Below are positions 35,435 through 48,032 of a stretch of DNA of 64,000 nucleotides, one piece after another (positions within the stretch are counted from its first letter, which is position 1; every line of letters begins with the position of its first letter). A model generated the notes under the pieces. It had not been told where the DNA came from. It did no database searches and worked only from the letters and a program-made list of their open reading frames with translations. Source of the DNA: Rhizoctonia solani (Eukaryota; Basidiomycota; Agaricomycetes; Cantharellales; Ceratobasidiaceae); NCBI RefSeq assembly GCF_016906535.1, contig NC_057376.1, positions 930,001-994,000 of the forward strand, in the 5' to 3' direction. A program made the translations under genes and the position numbers.

Positions 35435-37864
35435 TTATCCACGAGCTTTGAGCGCAGCTGCGTACTTGCTTTGGAGTGTGTATAGGTCCTGCGTGCGGAC
35501 GTGTTTAGCGGCCGATTCCGCGGCTGGTTGGAGCGACTTACGGTCCCAGGATACACGGCATATCCGTCATTGTAATAAGTAGCCGTGCTGATGCCTGCCT
35601 GCCTACATGCGCATAATAATCGTCATTTCGACTGAATTGAGAGCCTCTAGAACAGTCGACTTGCCAAATAAGGTCACCAGCCACACTCCATTAGATACAA
35701 TCTCGTTCCACCAAGCAGTGTACGTGGCCTGTGCGTACAATCATTATCACATCTCATCAGCCTGCCCAAAAGTCACCCAATGAGTCACTCACCACCTGGT
35801 CCGTGGTCACGCCGAACTCTTCCAAGATCACAGGCTGAACACAAAACAAAAACAAAAAATTATTTTCAGTAAAGGATGATTCGGGTCGGCGAAATCGAAG
35901 GCAAAGAACCTTGTTTGCCGACTTCTGAGAAGCCGCATGATCTACAAGGCGCGTGATTGATATCAATAAATAGATATATCGAAGTGCAAAGCCGGCTTGG
36001 CGGACTTGCCTCTTATCCACTGAACTCCCCAAAGTGTTGCATTCGCCGATTGGCCCCAGCTCACGGGATACGAATGGAACGTCCCGAAATCGAGCGTTGA
36101 GATTTCTGCCCACGGTTCGGATCATCAAGAAGCCCTGGAGTTGAACTGTTCGGAATGGAATGCTTACTCAGGTTGGCGTCAAAGTCGATGCCTTCTCCCC
36201 CTTGGTACGGGTAGTTCGGCCCGTTGGCTGAGTGCGGGTTGGGATGTTTTAGGTGAATACACGCGGGCTTCGGGTGCAATTGGTAGAATACGAACCCTGG
36301 TTATAGAATCCTTCGTCTCCGAGTCCGACCAAGTGATTTCTGTGATTGTTTTTGTTAGTGCATAATACTAAATCCGGGAGCCCGGTCTCGACTCACGGAT
36401 CGAGTGATTTGATGTATGCGGATATTTCCGCTGCAAATGGGCTCAGAGACCGATAAAGGAACGTGATCTGCACATTGACTTACAAGCCCAATTTGTGATT
36501 GTCTACATACGAGTGGTGGTGAGTCAATGTGCGGCAGGTATAGCTTTGTCGACTTACTGCAGTAGTGCAAGTTCCACTCCAGGTGCCTGTACTCCCCTTG
36601 CAGCGGGGCTCGTTAGCAAGCTCCCTATAATGCATACAGTCAGTTTTGAGAGGTCTTGATTTGTGACCAGTGCTTGCCAGCCAAGGACGTGGGTTCGTCT
36701 TTGTAGCGGCTGACCCATGCATTGATGTAGCTCTTGAATGCGGCTTTAACCTTGGCATCTAAACGCAAGTTCGATGAGGTACCTCTTGGTGTTCTGAATG
36801 TGTCACTTGCCAGTATAGAACAGGTCGTGGTTTGAGGAGCCAAGTATCTGCTTTACGTAGACGTCTGAAATGGTTGAGCATCGTATACCTATACTATGGT
36901 ACGCAAGATTCCGGCTTACCCATTCCTCCATAATCTATTGGTATTCCGGCTTAGTTACTAGTTAAAGTCTTCCTAAATTCACTTACCAGACCAATTATTC
37001 GTAAGCGCAATGATAAGCCGAATGCCAGCTCTATTATGATTGTAAGGAGACAGAAAAGACATATATGAGAGTGAACTTACGCTTTTGCCGCTGCGACGAC
37101 AGTATCTTCCAGAAGCAGTCAATCAAAGAAGTACCGGATTTTATTTACTTACCAAACTTGGCTAGGCCATCTGCGCCAGTGTTCACGGTCGCAGTGGAAC
37201 CAGACCACAACTGGTAGTATGTACCGCTTGGACTCGTAACGTCGTTGAACCCCCAGGTGCGCAATGTAGTAAATCCCCTTGGACATACCGTTTTATTTTC
37301 ACTAATTCTCGAGAAAATCAAGGAACACTTACGCATTCTTCAGGTCAGTGAATGCTTGTGTAATGTCAGTCGACGTAGAGAGCTGAGCCATCCAATACGC
37401 GTTTGACTAACGACTCAATGGGTTAGTTAAACCCATTCCTATCCTGAATTTAGCTGGGAATAACATACACCCACGACTGTAAATGTCGACCCATTCAGAG
37501 TGAACTTTGTACCGGAGGTCTTAACAAATCCTGTGCTGACTGGAGCGGCGACAGAAGTAGTAGATGTGATGGTAGTCGAAGTAGTTTTAGATGTCGTAGA
37601 GGTCGGGCCCATGGTTGTAGATGGCGTAGCGTTAGTGGTTGTGGAAGTAACCACTAGACACTGAGAGTAATCTATAATATTGTAAGACGCCATTATAATT
37701 TCAGAAATCTGGGCGCATACAATCATTTTGGTAAACGCATGCGAGCCCAGAATCGCACGCTGTGCTCCCGGCATATCCCTTGCCCCGCACTGTCCCCACT
37801 GGCCGATAGCTAAAGCGGGGGTCAACGAAGAGGCAAGAATCGCAGCATTGAGCATAGACTTCAT
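35435..37864 (-). CDS. Secreted GH5_7 endo-beta-1,4-mannanase with N-terminal CBM1, copy A; two frame breaks
   Basis: A signal peptide (MKSMLNAAILASSLTPALA, 37864) leads into a CBM1 starting WGQCG, then a Ser/Thr linker and the catalytic domain. Landmarks: FVKTSGTKFTLNGSTFTVVG, GFTTLRTWGFNDV, RLIIALTNNWS, DYGGMDVYVKQILG, ELANEPRCKGSTG (acid/base Glu), YPYQGGEGIDFDANLS, GTFHSYPVSWGQSANATLW, PVILEEFGVT (nucleophile Glu) and a last exon ending LKARG (stop 35435). The CBM1 frame breaks in the run 37783-37786, where one more base would restore the Cys pattern. A second break at 35682-35686 lies between IVSNGV and AGDLIWQ. The intron 35942-36009 has a GC donor. GH5_7 enzymes hydrolyse mannan and glucomannan in plant walls. 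It may be a pseudogene, but consensus error is equally likely. Confidence 0.8.
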
Positions 37865-38485
37865 TGTGCTAGTTTCAGAAAAGCAACTTGCAGTGCTAGT
37901 CGCTTGCTATTCCAGAACCTTTATATACAATGGCAGACACCAAATATTGGAATCAACGATTCCTCGCCTTCGAGACCTATATTCTTCACAATACATTGTA
38001 CGCTAGACATGAAAGCAACACACGCCTCCACTACTAGCAAAAAATCTTCCAATTGGGTGACTTACCGGGGCCCATGACTTGAAGCCAACTTCCACAGCTT
38101 ATTACGCTGGAATATTCTGCAATATTGACAATATACCCTGCCATCGCGTGATACCGCTCCCGTGCTTTTTATAGCTCACACATCAAAATTAGACACTGCC
38201 GTATTTCTCGAGTAGCCTAAATGCCATTCTGTTTGATTGTTAGTCCCCGCCATCGTCCGCAGTTTCGCCGGGTTCTGCTCCATATTCCGTGAGCACAAGA
38301 ACATTGTCTTTTTGTGGCATATATTTTCAGATGTAGTAGTGATTATTCAATCAACTGGGTCGAGATGATCGGCACTGATAATAATCATGACTATCGGGCA
38401 CTAGAGCCCTCTATAGATGATGAGGATGAAAGATTCAAGAATTCGCCGTTTATATACACCATTAAGCCCATTATTGAAACATAAA
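37865..38485. other. Spacer between tandem mannanase genes
   Basis: About 620 bases hold the promoter of copy A and the 3' flank of copy B. No open frame, repeat or clear regulatory site is supported. Confidence 0.5.
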
Positions 38486-40795
38486 TTAACCACGAGCCTT
38501 GAGCTCCGCAGCATATTGGGTCTGTAGAGTGTATTCTGCCTGTTCATATGCGTGAGATAGGATGTTGCGGTGCAAAGCTGTTAAGCAACATACCTCTCCA
38601 GGGAAAATAGTGTAACCATCATCGTGAGCGTTCCCATAAGACAAAGCGCTTCCAGCTTGCCAGATGAGGTCTCCTGCGAGCCCACTGGAAATGATTTCTT
38701 TCCACCACACAGGATAGATGTTCTTTACAGCCCATCAGTAAGGCACCTGGCACGCATCAAAACAGTTAGAGCATACCAATCTCCCATATTGCTCAGTAAC
38801 TCCGAATTCTTCAAGAATGACAGGCTGGTTTTAATCAATCAGCATAAGTTTACAGCAAGACTTTGTTTCACAAGACGTTACCTTGTTGGCCGCCTTTTGC
38901 GAAGCAGCATGGTCTGTGCACGAGCGTATCAGTTACATGAACTCATAAGATATTCGTTGAAACTGACCCCTAATCCATTGAACACCCCAAAGAGTGATGT
39001 TGTTCGCCTCTCCCCAGTGTTCGGGGTAAGCATGGGCAGTACCAAAATCAAGTGTAGATATTTCTGTAAAGGGATGAGCTCAGCTCAGCGAATATTCGAT
39101 ACCACCTACGCAAGTTTGCGTCAAAGTCGATACCCTCTCCACCTTGGTAAGGGTAACTGGGGTGGCCGGCTATGTAACACTTGGTCAGCGCATGAAAAGC
39201 GGTCTGCTGGTATAGGCCATACGTCGGTTAAAGAAACCCTCATCACCAAGACCCACGAGTTGGTTGCTTTAAACGAATCAATGAGCATACGAGATAGTGG
39301 CGTATGTGTGGTAGAATAACTCACGGAGCGATAGACTTGATATATGCAGAGAATTCCTCTAAGCCTACGGTTAGTTTCGCTTCTTAATAGTTTCCATTAT
39401 ATACGTACTGGCCCAGGCGGTAATAGTCTATCCCAAGGAATTCTAAATTAGCAAGAGTACATCAACCATACATTAGATACTTGCCGCAGGTGTGCAAGTT
39501 CCAGTCGAGGTTCCACTGCTTCCTCGGCAGCGGGGCTCGTTAGACAACTCCCTAAGTTAACATATAAGAATTCGCCTTCATTTTTGTAACCGATCATACC
39601 AGGCCATGATAGTGGGCTCGTTCTTGTACCGCCCAACGAAGGCATCAATATACTTCTTGAAAGCTGCCTTGACGGTTGCATCTAGAATCTGGTTAAGTTG
39701 AAGAAGCAAACCAATGATTGAGTAAAGCTTACCAGTATAGAAGAGATCGTGGTTGTTCGAGCCGAGGATTTGTTTGACGTAAACATCTGCAGAGGAATAG
39801 GTCAGAGTTATAATTAGTGCACCAGAGAACGACTTGGTTTACCCATTCCGCCGTAATCTACAGTGTCATTTATTAGCTTCTTTTACATTAATAGAAGAAT
39901 CATAGTATTTACCCGACCAATTGTTAGTCAATGCGACAATTAGACGGATGCCCGCACTGCATTACAGTTAGTTGGTAGTTTGATACAAATACGTATCTAC
40001 ATACGCCTTGGCGCCTGCAACAACTTGATCTATAGAAAAGGCATAAGTCGAGCTTACAAAATTGATTTACCTTCAGACCACTTACCGAATCTCGCAAGAC
40101 CATCAGCACCCGTGTTAATAGTCGAAGTGGCGCCATTCCACAATTGGTAGTATGTCCCACTGGGGCTTGTAACCTCATTGAACCCCCAGGTACGGAGTGC
40201 GGTGAAGCCTCTAGCGAAAAATGATAAGGTGAGACATTGTTGTAACCAATATTAAAGGATTATCGGCTCACGCTTTTTTGAGATCGCTGAATGCGGTGGT
40301 GATATCCGCGGGGTTGGACAGCTGAGGAATCCAGTATGCATTTGACTGTACATCACGATGTAAGTAATTACGACGCAAACAGTCGTCCACAAGGTACTCA
40401 CGCCGACTACCGTGAATGTTGCACCATTGAGGGTAAACTTCTGTCCCGAGACCTTGACGTAACCCGTGCTAGCAGGAGGGGGCGTGGTGCTAGTGGTTGA
40501 GGTTACAGGAGCGGTAGTGGTTGTAGTGATGGGTCGAGAAGTGGTTGTAGGACCGGTGGTAGTAGTTGCTTTCAAGCATTGGGAGTAATCTACAACGCAA
40601 AACTATTAGTGCTCTGTTATCGAGCGAAGGGACATAGGTGCATAGCTTACATTCATTTTGCTTGACACAGCTGAGGCCGGCATCACAAGTGGTAGGCCCA
40701 CTATAGTTGATTCCACCGCATTGGCCCCATTCAGCGACAGCAACAACGGTACCGATAGTTGCAGCGAGGGTAGCAGTAGTTAGCGCGTACTTCAT
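38486..40795 (-). CDS. Secreted GH5_7 endo-beta-1,4-mannanase with N-terminal CBM1, copy B (intact)
   Basis: Signal peptide MKYALTTATLAATIGTVVAV (40795) is followed by an intact CBM1 (EWGQCGGINYSGPTTC, DAGLSCVKQNE, then YYSQCL after a phase-matched intron), a Thr/Pro-rich linker and the catalytic domain: VKVSGQKFTLNGATFTVVG, WGFNEVTSPSGTYYQLWNG, RLIVALTNNWS, ELSNEPRCRGSSGTSTG (acid/base), YPYQGGEGIDFDANL, WIRDHAASQKAANK, PVILEEFGVTE (nucleophile), IISSGLAGDLIWQAGSALS and the end LKARG. About 14 short introns match copy A in position, so the pair is a tandem duplication that kept gene structure. The predicted role is extracellular degradation of mannan, with CBM1 holding the enzyme on cellulose. 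Confidence 0.88.
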
Positions 40796-42751
40796 GATAG
40801 GCCAAATAAAAGTTGAATTGCTACGGAATGCGTTCAATTTCGCTTTTAAAGCACTTCACATGGCGACAACAGCCAACGCATTCAAACAATGCCAAGAAAG
40901 TCGGCTAAGTCCTGTGACTGAACTTCACTGTGCTGCGAAAGCTCCGATTAGCCAGTGAGCAGCCCCCAGAGTAGAGTGGTCTCTATGGTGCGGGGTTGTG
41001 AAATGGGGCTTTGCGATGACCTCAATGGACATTCCTCGGTGGGTTGACACTATAGTCAGAAGGTACCATATTCCTAGCTTAGGATGCCGCTATTTTCCCG
41101 AGTAATTATGGTCAATATACCTTGCGCGTGTCGCAACCTGAGGAGCTCCCAGAACCAGTAATTTGGGGTAATAGCGCCAACAGATGAGCAAATTAATCAT
41201 GACCATTGAGAGCCGGTCAGTATGAAAGTGATATATGTGTGACGGGTAAGGAACATCTACGATCAAAAGATAATTAAAAGAAGTTCAAGCACGAATAGTT
41301 CAAGTACCTCCATTCATGTTCCAGACAGCAGCACCAATAGGAATGCTTGGCGAGGTTATTATGAAAGGTATCGAACAGCGATAATCCTCCGAGCAGCACA
41401 CGTGAGAAGGTTTCTCATATAATCACGAAATATTATCAGGGCGGAAGCTGGTGCTGAGAGCGATTTGCATCACGTATTTGCTCTCAGGCCCTTCAATTGA
41501 ACGACACAAATTAGAGCACCTTATCCTAATCAGCCCAACAAATGATATCCAATGAAGTAAAAAACCAATGCATGTACATTCCTATTACGAATTTGAATGT
41601 TTTTGACTACTTCCGTTGTACCTCAACAGGACAGACCCTAGGATTGGGTCAAAATTCCGCAATATGTTGAGGCCAAGCAATAGTTCAGCTATCACTCGTT
41701 CAGAGTACATTCGAGCGCCGGGACAGGATTGCATATCGATAAATTGGTAATATGTGAGGCTACTTTATATAACATAGGTCGAATAAGTGAAATCTATAGC
41801 GGCTCATGATTATGATTACGCCAACTGCTAAAGAGGCTATTTGATATTTATGTGCCCAACTACTATCTCCTAACTTGGTTTCATTTCCGATCCCAAGCTA
41901 GAAAATAACTTGAATAAAACGTATAAATAGGAGGGCTCAAACATTGTTAAAGGCAAGTGACCAACGGTACGGCGACACAATCACAAACATCTGCCGTTTT
42001 GAACTTGAGGAACATAGATATTATACTAATTCCGAGTCAGCAACAGTGGCCGGTAATTTAGTGATTGAGTACAGAACATCACTCAGCCTCGTAGGTTTGA
42101 TTCCTCTACAATCTCGAATCCGACAACTGCTAGATTGCGGAAGTCAATCAATCAGTCACCAGGATCACCAGGTCCCGATTTTGATCACATTATTTGAGTA
42201 AAATAGTACCAGAATTTCAATCAAAGGTATTTGTCGATTATCGTGCTATCAGCAAGGGTGGTCATGAACTGAGTGAAAAGTCTGAGGTTCGTCAAATATC
42301 ACACCGCATACATGTAGAAGACTCCCGATGTCGCACAACGCCCCGCATTACTGAATGCCTACCCGACTCCATCAAGATAGTTTCCGAAATCCAGACCAAG
42401 AATCTACTAAATTCGAATAGGCTGCGCAGGTGGGACATCCGACTTTGGTTTAAACAGAAAAGCATGGAAAAGGTGACACACCATTTTCACAGAGGCGGGG
42501 TCGGCTAGACTAACCCTTTGACCACACGACGATCACGATGAAAGTGATTAACCTTCACGCATCGCCAGGGATAGACTTCAGGCGTCGATCAACGTCTATC
42601 TGTTATCCCGAAATCCCGAGACTAGTGGTGAATCGGCAATCCCGAGCGCATACACTGAAAGCGCCAAACGCGCCCACTACGTCACGTGACTCTCCACGCG
42701 ACTTGGACTCCTCTGCCACTTGAATTCGAATTGCCTCATTCTTCAGTCACT
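40796..42751. other. Intergenic region between mannanase copy B and SSL1 (divergent)
   Basis: Nearly 2 kb without a supportable gene. Frames at 41944-42201 and 42194-42508 (+) have no recognisable domain. The region contains the promoter of the secreted mannanase and of SSL1. No repeats or terminal inverted sequences were noticed by eye. Confidence 0.5.
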
Positions 42752-44455
42752 ATGGCGCCTCGAGACGATGTATCGTCTGGATCGGAAGCAGGCATGGAAG
42801 AAGACTCGGATGTCGAATATACCGAGAAGAATAACGGTGCAGTTGACGACGGTGAGAAAGGGAAGGGAAAACAGAAAGAGAAGAAGGGGAAAAACAAGGC
42901 AAAAGATGTGAGCCTGGGAGTTGCGTAGTGAAGGAACACATTAATCTTCATGCGTAGCAAGGTTACTCTTGGGAAGCGAATTATGTTAGATCGTGGGACC
43001 AAGTGCAAGAGGATGAAGGAGGTAACCTAGCTCATTCAGTAGAGGATTAATTGCAAGGAAGAGGAGGCAAAGGTACGTTTGTGCACAATGACAATAATTT
43101 TATGCAATATTTACCCCTGGGGTTTCATCGTAGACTCCTAGGACCCTCCTCTGCGATACGCCGTGCTATTATTAGACACCTCGTGTTGTTGATCGATTTG
43201 TCTGCTGCAATGGCCGATCGGGACTTGCGACCGACACGGTTCGAATTGGCGCTGGACTGTGCCAGAGCGTTTGTTGTTGAATGGTGTGAACAAAACCCGC
43301 TCGGACAGATTGGAGTGGTGGGAATGCGTGCAGGGATTGGAGAAAGGATTGTGGAAATGACAGGTGAGATTTGTTATTCTTTTTGCGATGATTGAGACAG
43401 ATGTATTGTCAGGAAACCCTCATGATGTCCTGAGGGCTATCGCGGACAAGCGCAAATTAGAACCTGCGGGGGAACCGAGTTTGCAGAACGCAATTGAGGT
43501 GGCCCGGGCAGGTATGAGGCACGTGCGTCTGACGAGAGAGCCATTGGCACAGAGAACTAACTGCTTTATAGTCATTTACCGACACACTCGTCGAGAGAGA
43601 TTGTGATAATCTTTGGTTCGCTTACGACATGCGATCCGGGTGACATCTATGAGACATTGGACAGTTGTGTCAAGGATAAAATTAGGATATCACTCGTGGC
43701 CCTGGCTGCGGAAATGAAGATATGCAAGGAACTTTGCGAGAAAACTGAAGGTAAGTTACGTAGAAATCATATTTAGGCGGGAGCTGTAACCAGAATCTAG
43801 GGAGTTTTGGAGTCGCTTTGAACGAAGGGCACTTCAAGGATTTGCTATTCGAACACATTCCTCCTCCAGCGCACCGCGCGGCGCGTACTGGAAATGACAA
43901 AATTCCATCAAGCCAGACAGGCAAAGCAAATCCACTGAATCCTAATGCTGACTTGATGTTAATGGGATTCCCGACCCGGCTTCCACCAACGAGCGCGCCT
44001 GCGCTTTGTGTCTGCCATCCCAGTCGAATGCGGGCTGAAGGATTTTTATGTCCACGTTGTTCGGCCAAATTATGCGAGGTGCCGACAGACTGTGACGTCT
44101 GTGGTTTGATGGTCGTGTCTTCTCCGCATTTAGCACGTAGTTATCACCATTTATTCCCTGTCGGTGCATATACGGCGATGTGAGTGCATAATAATTCTCT
44201 TAGTCTATTCGCTTGGCACTGATAGTCTGCAATTCAATCAGAAACGAGATAGGCCCCGACGACACACCTTCAGCAACGTGTCAAGGATGCACAACGCCAT
44301 TTCGTACTGACGCACCTCATTCGGTTCCAGCAGGCGCTAATGACGGAATCAGTCACTTGGGGCGGTACCGCTGCCCCAAGTGCAAAAACGATTTTTGCGA
44401 CGAGTGCGATGTATTTATCCATGAGAGTCTGCATGTATGCCCTGGCTGTTCGTAG
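42752..44455 (+). CDS. SSL1: TFIIH core subunit SSL1/p44 (GTF2H2), one-base frame break at 43047
   Basis: Seven exons (42752-42907, 42958-43072, 43134-43363, 43413-43518, 43572-43750, 43801-44179, 44242-44455) total 1379 bases; one base missing in the T pair 43047-43048 would give 459 codons and restore the family sequence [11 protein letters not shown] instead of a stop. After an acidic/Lys start come [17 protein letters not shown], the vWA domain ([51 protein letters not shown]) and two zinc modules: CxxC pairs near [12 protein letters not shown] and a C-terminal RING-like finger ([23 protein letters not shown]). Intron 43519-43571 needs a GC donor to give [10 protein letters not shown]. 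The protein activates the XPD helicase in transcription initiation and nucleotide excision repair. It is essential in yeast, so a true null is unlikely. Confidence 0.88.
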
Positions 44456-44901
44456 TTAGGGAGGTGTGCTGTATAATACAATTGGGCGAGAAAACCTCGC
44501 CTAAAAATGGGCCTGTCGATCGTGATGTGACGGTTTGCCGATCAAAAAGCCTGCGCTTAGTAAGCGCGCGCCGGCCGACGAGGCAAGGAAACGACCTGGA
44601 AACGAGGGCATGTCGTCATTGCGCAGCAGGGCAACGGGAATTACGCCAGGATTTTAGGACTGGTGTGGGAAATTGTGTAGAATACGGGTCCGGTCTTGGC
44701 AGGATCATGAACAAGGGACAGAGGACGTTTTCCCAACGACGGCGACGACCAACGCGTATTTGGATTCGCACTACACTCGTTTCCCCCTTGCCTTTGGTCG
44801 CCCACTTGAGGTGAGCTTTCACGACGCGGATTTCAGACACAGCTCCAAGTACTTAACGCTTTGGTAACAGCCCCTTTTCAACTCTGGTTCTTTCCACCAC
44901 C
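44456..44901. other. Intergenic region
   Basis: About 450 bases between SSL1 and the next plus-strand gene. A short frame (44437-44814) continues past the SSL1 stop but has no homology that I recognise. It presumably contains the SSL1 3' end and the next promoter. Confidence 0.5.
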
Positions 44902-46623
44902 ATGATCGCCCGCACCCTCGCACTCGCACTTGGCGCTGTGCTCCCCCTCGTCGCCTTTGCAGGAAATGTCACCGAAGGCGGCTCGTGCAGCCAATCAAAC
45001 ACTTACCTCACCCCTGGCTCCTATCAGCTTAACACCGACTGCGACTCGAGGACGTACTGCAACAGTGGCGGTACTTGCGCTAAGAAGCAGTGCCGCAAGG
45101 ATGAGTAAGTAGCCCGCTTAATAGTCTGAAATGTAATACTAATAATCTCCTGTAGATTTCCTTGTATGTAATTTTCTATCTCCCCTGTATAGTAGCGAGC
45201 TAATTGCCAGGCAGTCGGCTACAACGATGTGGCTTTCAAGGACTTACCTAAAATGTGCCCCTCTGGCCAATTCTGTATGTTCACGACTGAGTTTCTGCTT
45301 TTTACTTGCTTTACGTTGTTGACCATGTTCGATGACATAGGCCCGGACGAAGAGGATGATTGCCAAAACGTGCTCTCTGTGGGCAGCTCATGCCAACTGA
45401 ACCGCGATGGTGAGCGTCTAACAACTTTGGCTACATCAGCTTATTCACGCTTTTTTAGATGAATGTGAACCTGCGCCGGACACATCGCTTTCCACCCCCG
45501 ACAATCACCGAGGTGCTATTTGTCTCAACTACCAGTGCATGTGCGTCTTCGCTTCCGGCTCGCTTGTGTGCCGTAACTTACCATTCCGCTATACTTCCTC
45601 TACTACCACCAGGTGGCAAAATGTTACCGTTGGGCAGCCATGCGTAGTTGAAAATATCGCCTATATCGCGTACTCGACTGAGGGTGAATTTATCAATATC
45701 GTCTCGAGGTGAGTAACTTTCTGTCCTTTCCCTCTCATGCCCTTGAGGGAGGACCCTAACCGAGCAACCTTATTGATCATTTTCCATAATTTTAGAGGGA
45801 ATTGTCGACACGGTTTATACTGTGACGCTGCTCAAAAGATTTGCATCGCTACACAGGACTTTGGAGCTGCTTGCACTGCCGATAAAGAGTAAGCAGTATG
45901 TCTGAGAATTTTAGCGCGCACGAACTGACGGTGATGTCAGGTGCACATCTGGAAACTGCCTTGACAACCTTACATGTGGTGTTTCCACCGATGCTCCTCG
46001 CAAGCTCGGAGCCTGGGTTTACGCAGTCGTCGCCATAGCCATCGTCGGAGGTGCGGATTCACACACCCACTTGAATATGCCGCGCTAAACACCCATTTTA
46101 GGTATGCTACTTACTGTCGGAACCTTGTTTATGATCCACCGTAAAGAACGTGATGAGATGCGCCAACAACGCGAGCAATACTGGCGCGAACAGGTTTGTC
46201 TTATTACAATCCAATATACTCGGCTTTGCCATCAACGGATGCTTATTTTCCCCTCCCTCTCTATAGGCTGCTCTTCGTCAAAATATCCTTCAAATGCGTG
46301 AAACTGCTCAAGCATCTTTGTTGTCGCTACCTTACAACGGCCAGAACCAATCTGGCTCGGGTTACAACTCGCCTTCTCGACACAGCAGCTTGGCATCTGG
46401 AAAGGAAATGGGCATCCAAAGCGATGATAGCCACGCGGGCTTTGTTACAAATGCAGGGTACGCCGGTGGAAAGGGGACTAGTGGTTTGCGTAATTCGCTA
46501 AGAAGCGATGATGGACAGGAAGCAACGGAGACGATGAGCATGGACGCCCTCGTTACTGAAAGGGACAATGGCTCGAATGGAAGGAGGCGCAAGGGAGGTC
46601 TGAGCATTGGTGGCAAGCGATAA
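44902..46623 (+). CDS. Secreted-type Cys-rich single-pass membrane protein of unknown function
   Basis: The frame starts MIARTLALALGAVLPLVAFA, a good signal peptide. The extracellular part carries many regularly spaced cysteines (GGSCSQSNTYL, LNTDCDSRTYCNSGGTCAKK, KMCPSGQFC, EDDCQNVLSVGSSCQLN, RGNCRHGLYCDAAQKICIA, FGAACTADKECTSGNCLDNL), a dickkopf-like or EGF-like spacing. A membrane helix follows (WVYAVVAIAIVGGMLLTVG), then a basic, helical juxtamembrane stretch (HRKERDEMRQQREQYWREQ) and a Ser/Gly-rich cytosolic tail ending GGLSIGGKR. About eight short introns. The layout fits a surface sensor or adhesion protein. I do not recognise a named family. Confidence 0.75.
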
Positions 46624-48032
46624 AGCGCTTTCGTGCCGCCTTAGAATGACTCTGCGTTCTGACTGTTGAACTTTGACGTATCTGCAAAGACACTCTTACT
46701 TTTTCTTATTTTCTTTTCTGTGTACGGCTCCCACTTTCCTGTCTCGCATGCGCCCTGCTTTAACTCTATCTCACTTTTTATACCTCCCGCGCCAACTTAC
46801 TCTTTCTCCCTTCCACTATATACACCTCACCCTCCTCCTTTCAATGCTGTGACGCACGAAAAATTGTGGACTGCATGCACTGTACATTTTTCTGAACTTT
46901 TTTTCTCGTTTTCATCCCACTGCTATCTTGTGTTGGATGTGGCTTGCTCCTATAGCATTCCCAAACCATAACATCAACATTTATCGTTTCTCCCGAAAAG
47001 CATCATTAGATCAATCTCAGTACCCTCGAAATAACTACTCTCTTTATCTGGTTTGCTCTCTTGGTTTGGTTGTGGTGTATCGCATTGCGTTTCAATAGAG
47101 TTCTCTCGGCGTTGGACAGCGATTGGAAATTACTCTAGCCCACAACAAAGCAGCACTATTCCGACCGTAAATTGTTGCACGGCTCCACGACCAACATTCC
47201 CTGTTATCGAATAAGGTGCTCTCTCAACTACCCATACCCTCTCACCACCCTCGCCAACGCGCGTATAATTTAGCGCCGTGTGGTCTCAAAGACATTTCTC
47301 GCGGCTTGGGTAGCTCATTTGCTATCAGGATAGAGTTTATAGACTCACTTAGCATTTTGCGGCCACACTCTGACGGTTTGGACTGCCTGGTATAGTTTGT
47401 GTTTGGTGTCAAGCTCGTGAAGACCCTCAATAACTCATAGGAAGTCTCATGATTAGCCATATGGCCTATATCCAAGTGTTGACAAGCCTTCCGTTCTTGG
47501 TGGGCTATTACACTCGTATTCGCGCTACTTAGGGCTGGACATCAGTATGGTATGGGCTTCGAAAATGGCGCTTATTTATCACTCCGGAACCAGGCTTGTT
47601 GAGTTCCCATCTTCCCATTATACTAGTCACTTTGTCCGAATCCGCCACACTCCCCATTTATAGACAAACTCAGCGGGCCCAGCTTAGAGAGAGTCAAACA
47701 TCATAATAGTATCTAAGAACAACGCAACATCGGCCCGATTGACTCAAGCTCAAGCCACATGCTCCTCACATGGACCTTGATGTCTTTGTCCGGCCGCATG
47801 GCCAAACAAATTTAAATGCTTTAGTGTTTGCTATGGAAGCTCATATAGCCTGGAGGTCCAAGCGAACCGGGCCATGCGTCTTGTTCTCACACTCGTTGTT
47901 CTTGTTACTTTAGCCACTCACTAATTTTCTGTTCGCATATATAAGCAGAACCTCTGGAGGTCCACCTTTTTGTTTTTTTTTTGTTTCCTTGCTCAGAATC
48001 ATCCCTTTCCACTTCGAATTGAACCAATTATA
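46624..48032. other. Intergenic region upstream of the homeodomain-like gene
   Basis: 1.4 kb with T- and C-rich 3' flank sequence, no supportable gene and an 11-base direct repeat (CTGGAGGTCCA at 47850-47860 and 47954-47964) in the presumed promoter of the downstream gene. A T run is present just before the start region. Confidence 0.5.

Noticed and set aside
35435..37864. Mannanase copy A as an obvious pseudogene
   Set aside because: All catalytic exons, splice sites and the C-terminal exon are intact, and the two breaks match the regional one-base deletion pattern, so gene decay is not established.
41944..42508. Two plus-strand frames upstream of SSL1
   Set aside because: No recognisable sequence and no splice link to SSL1.
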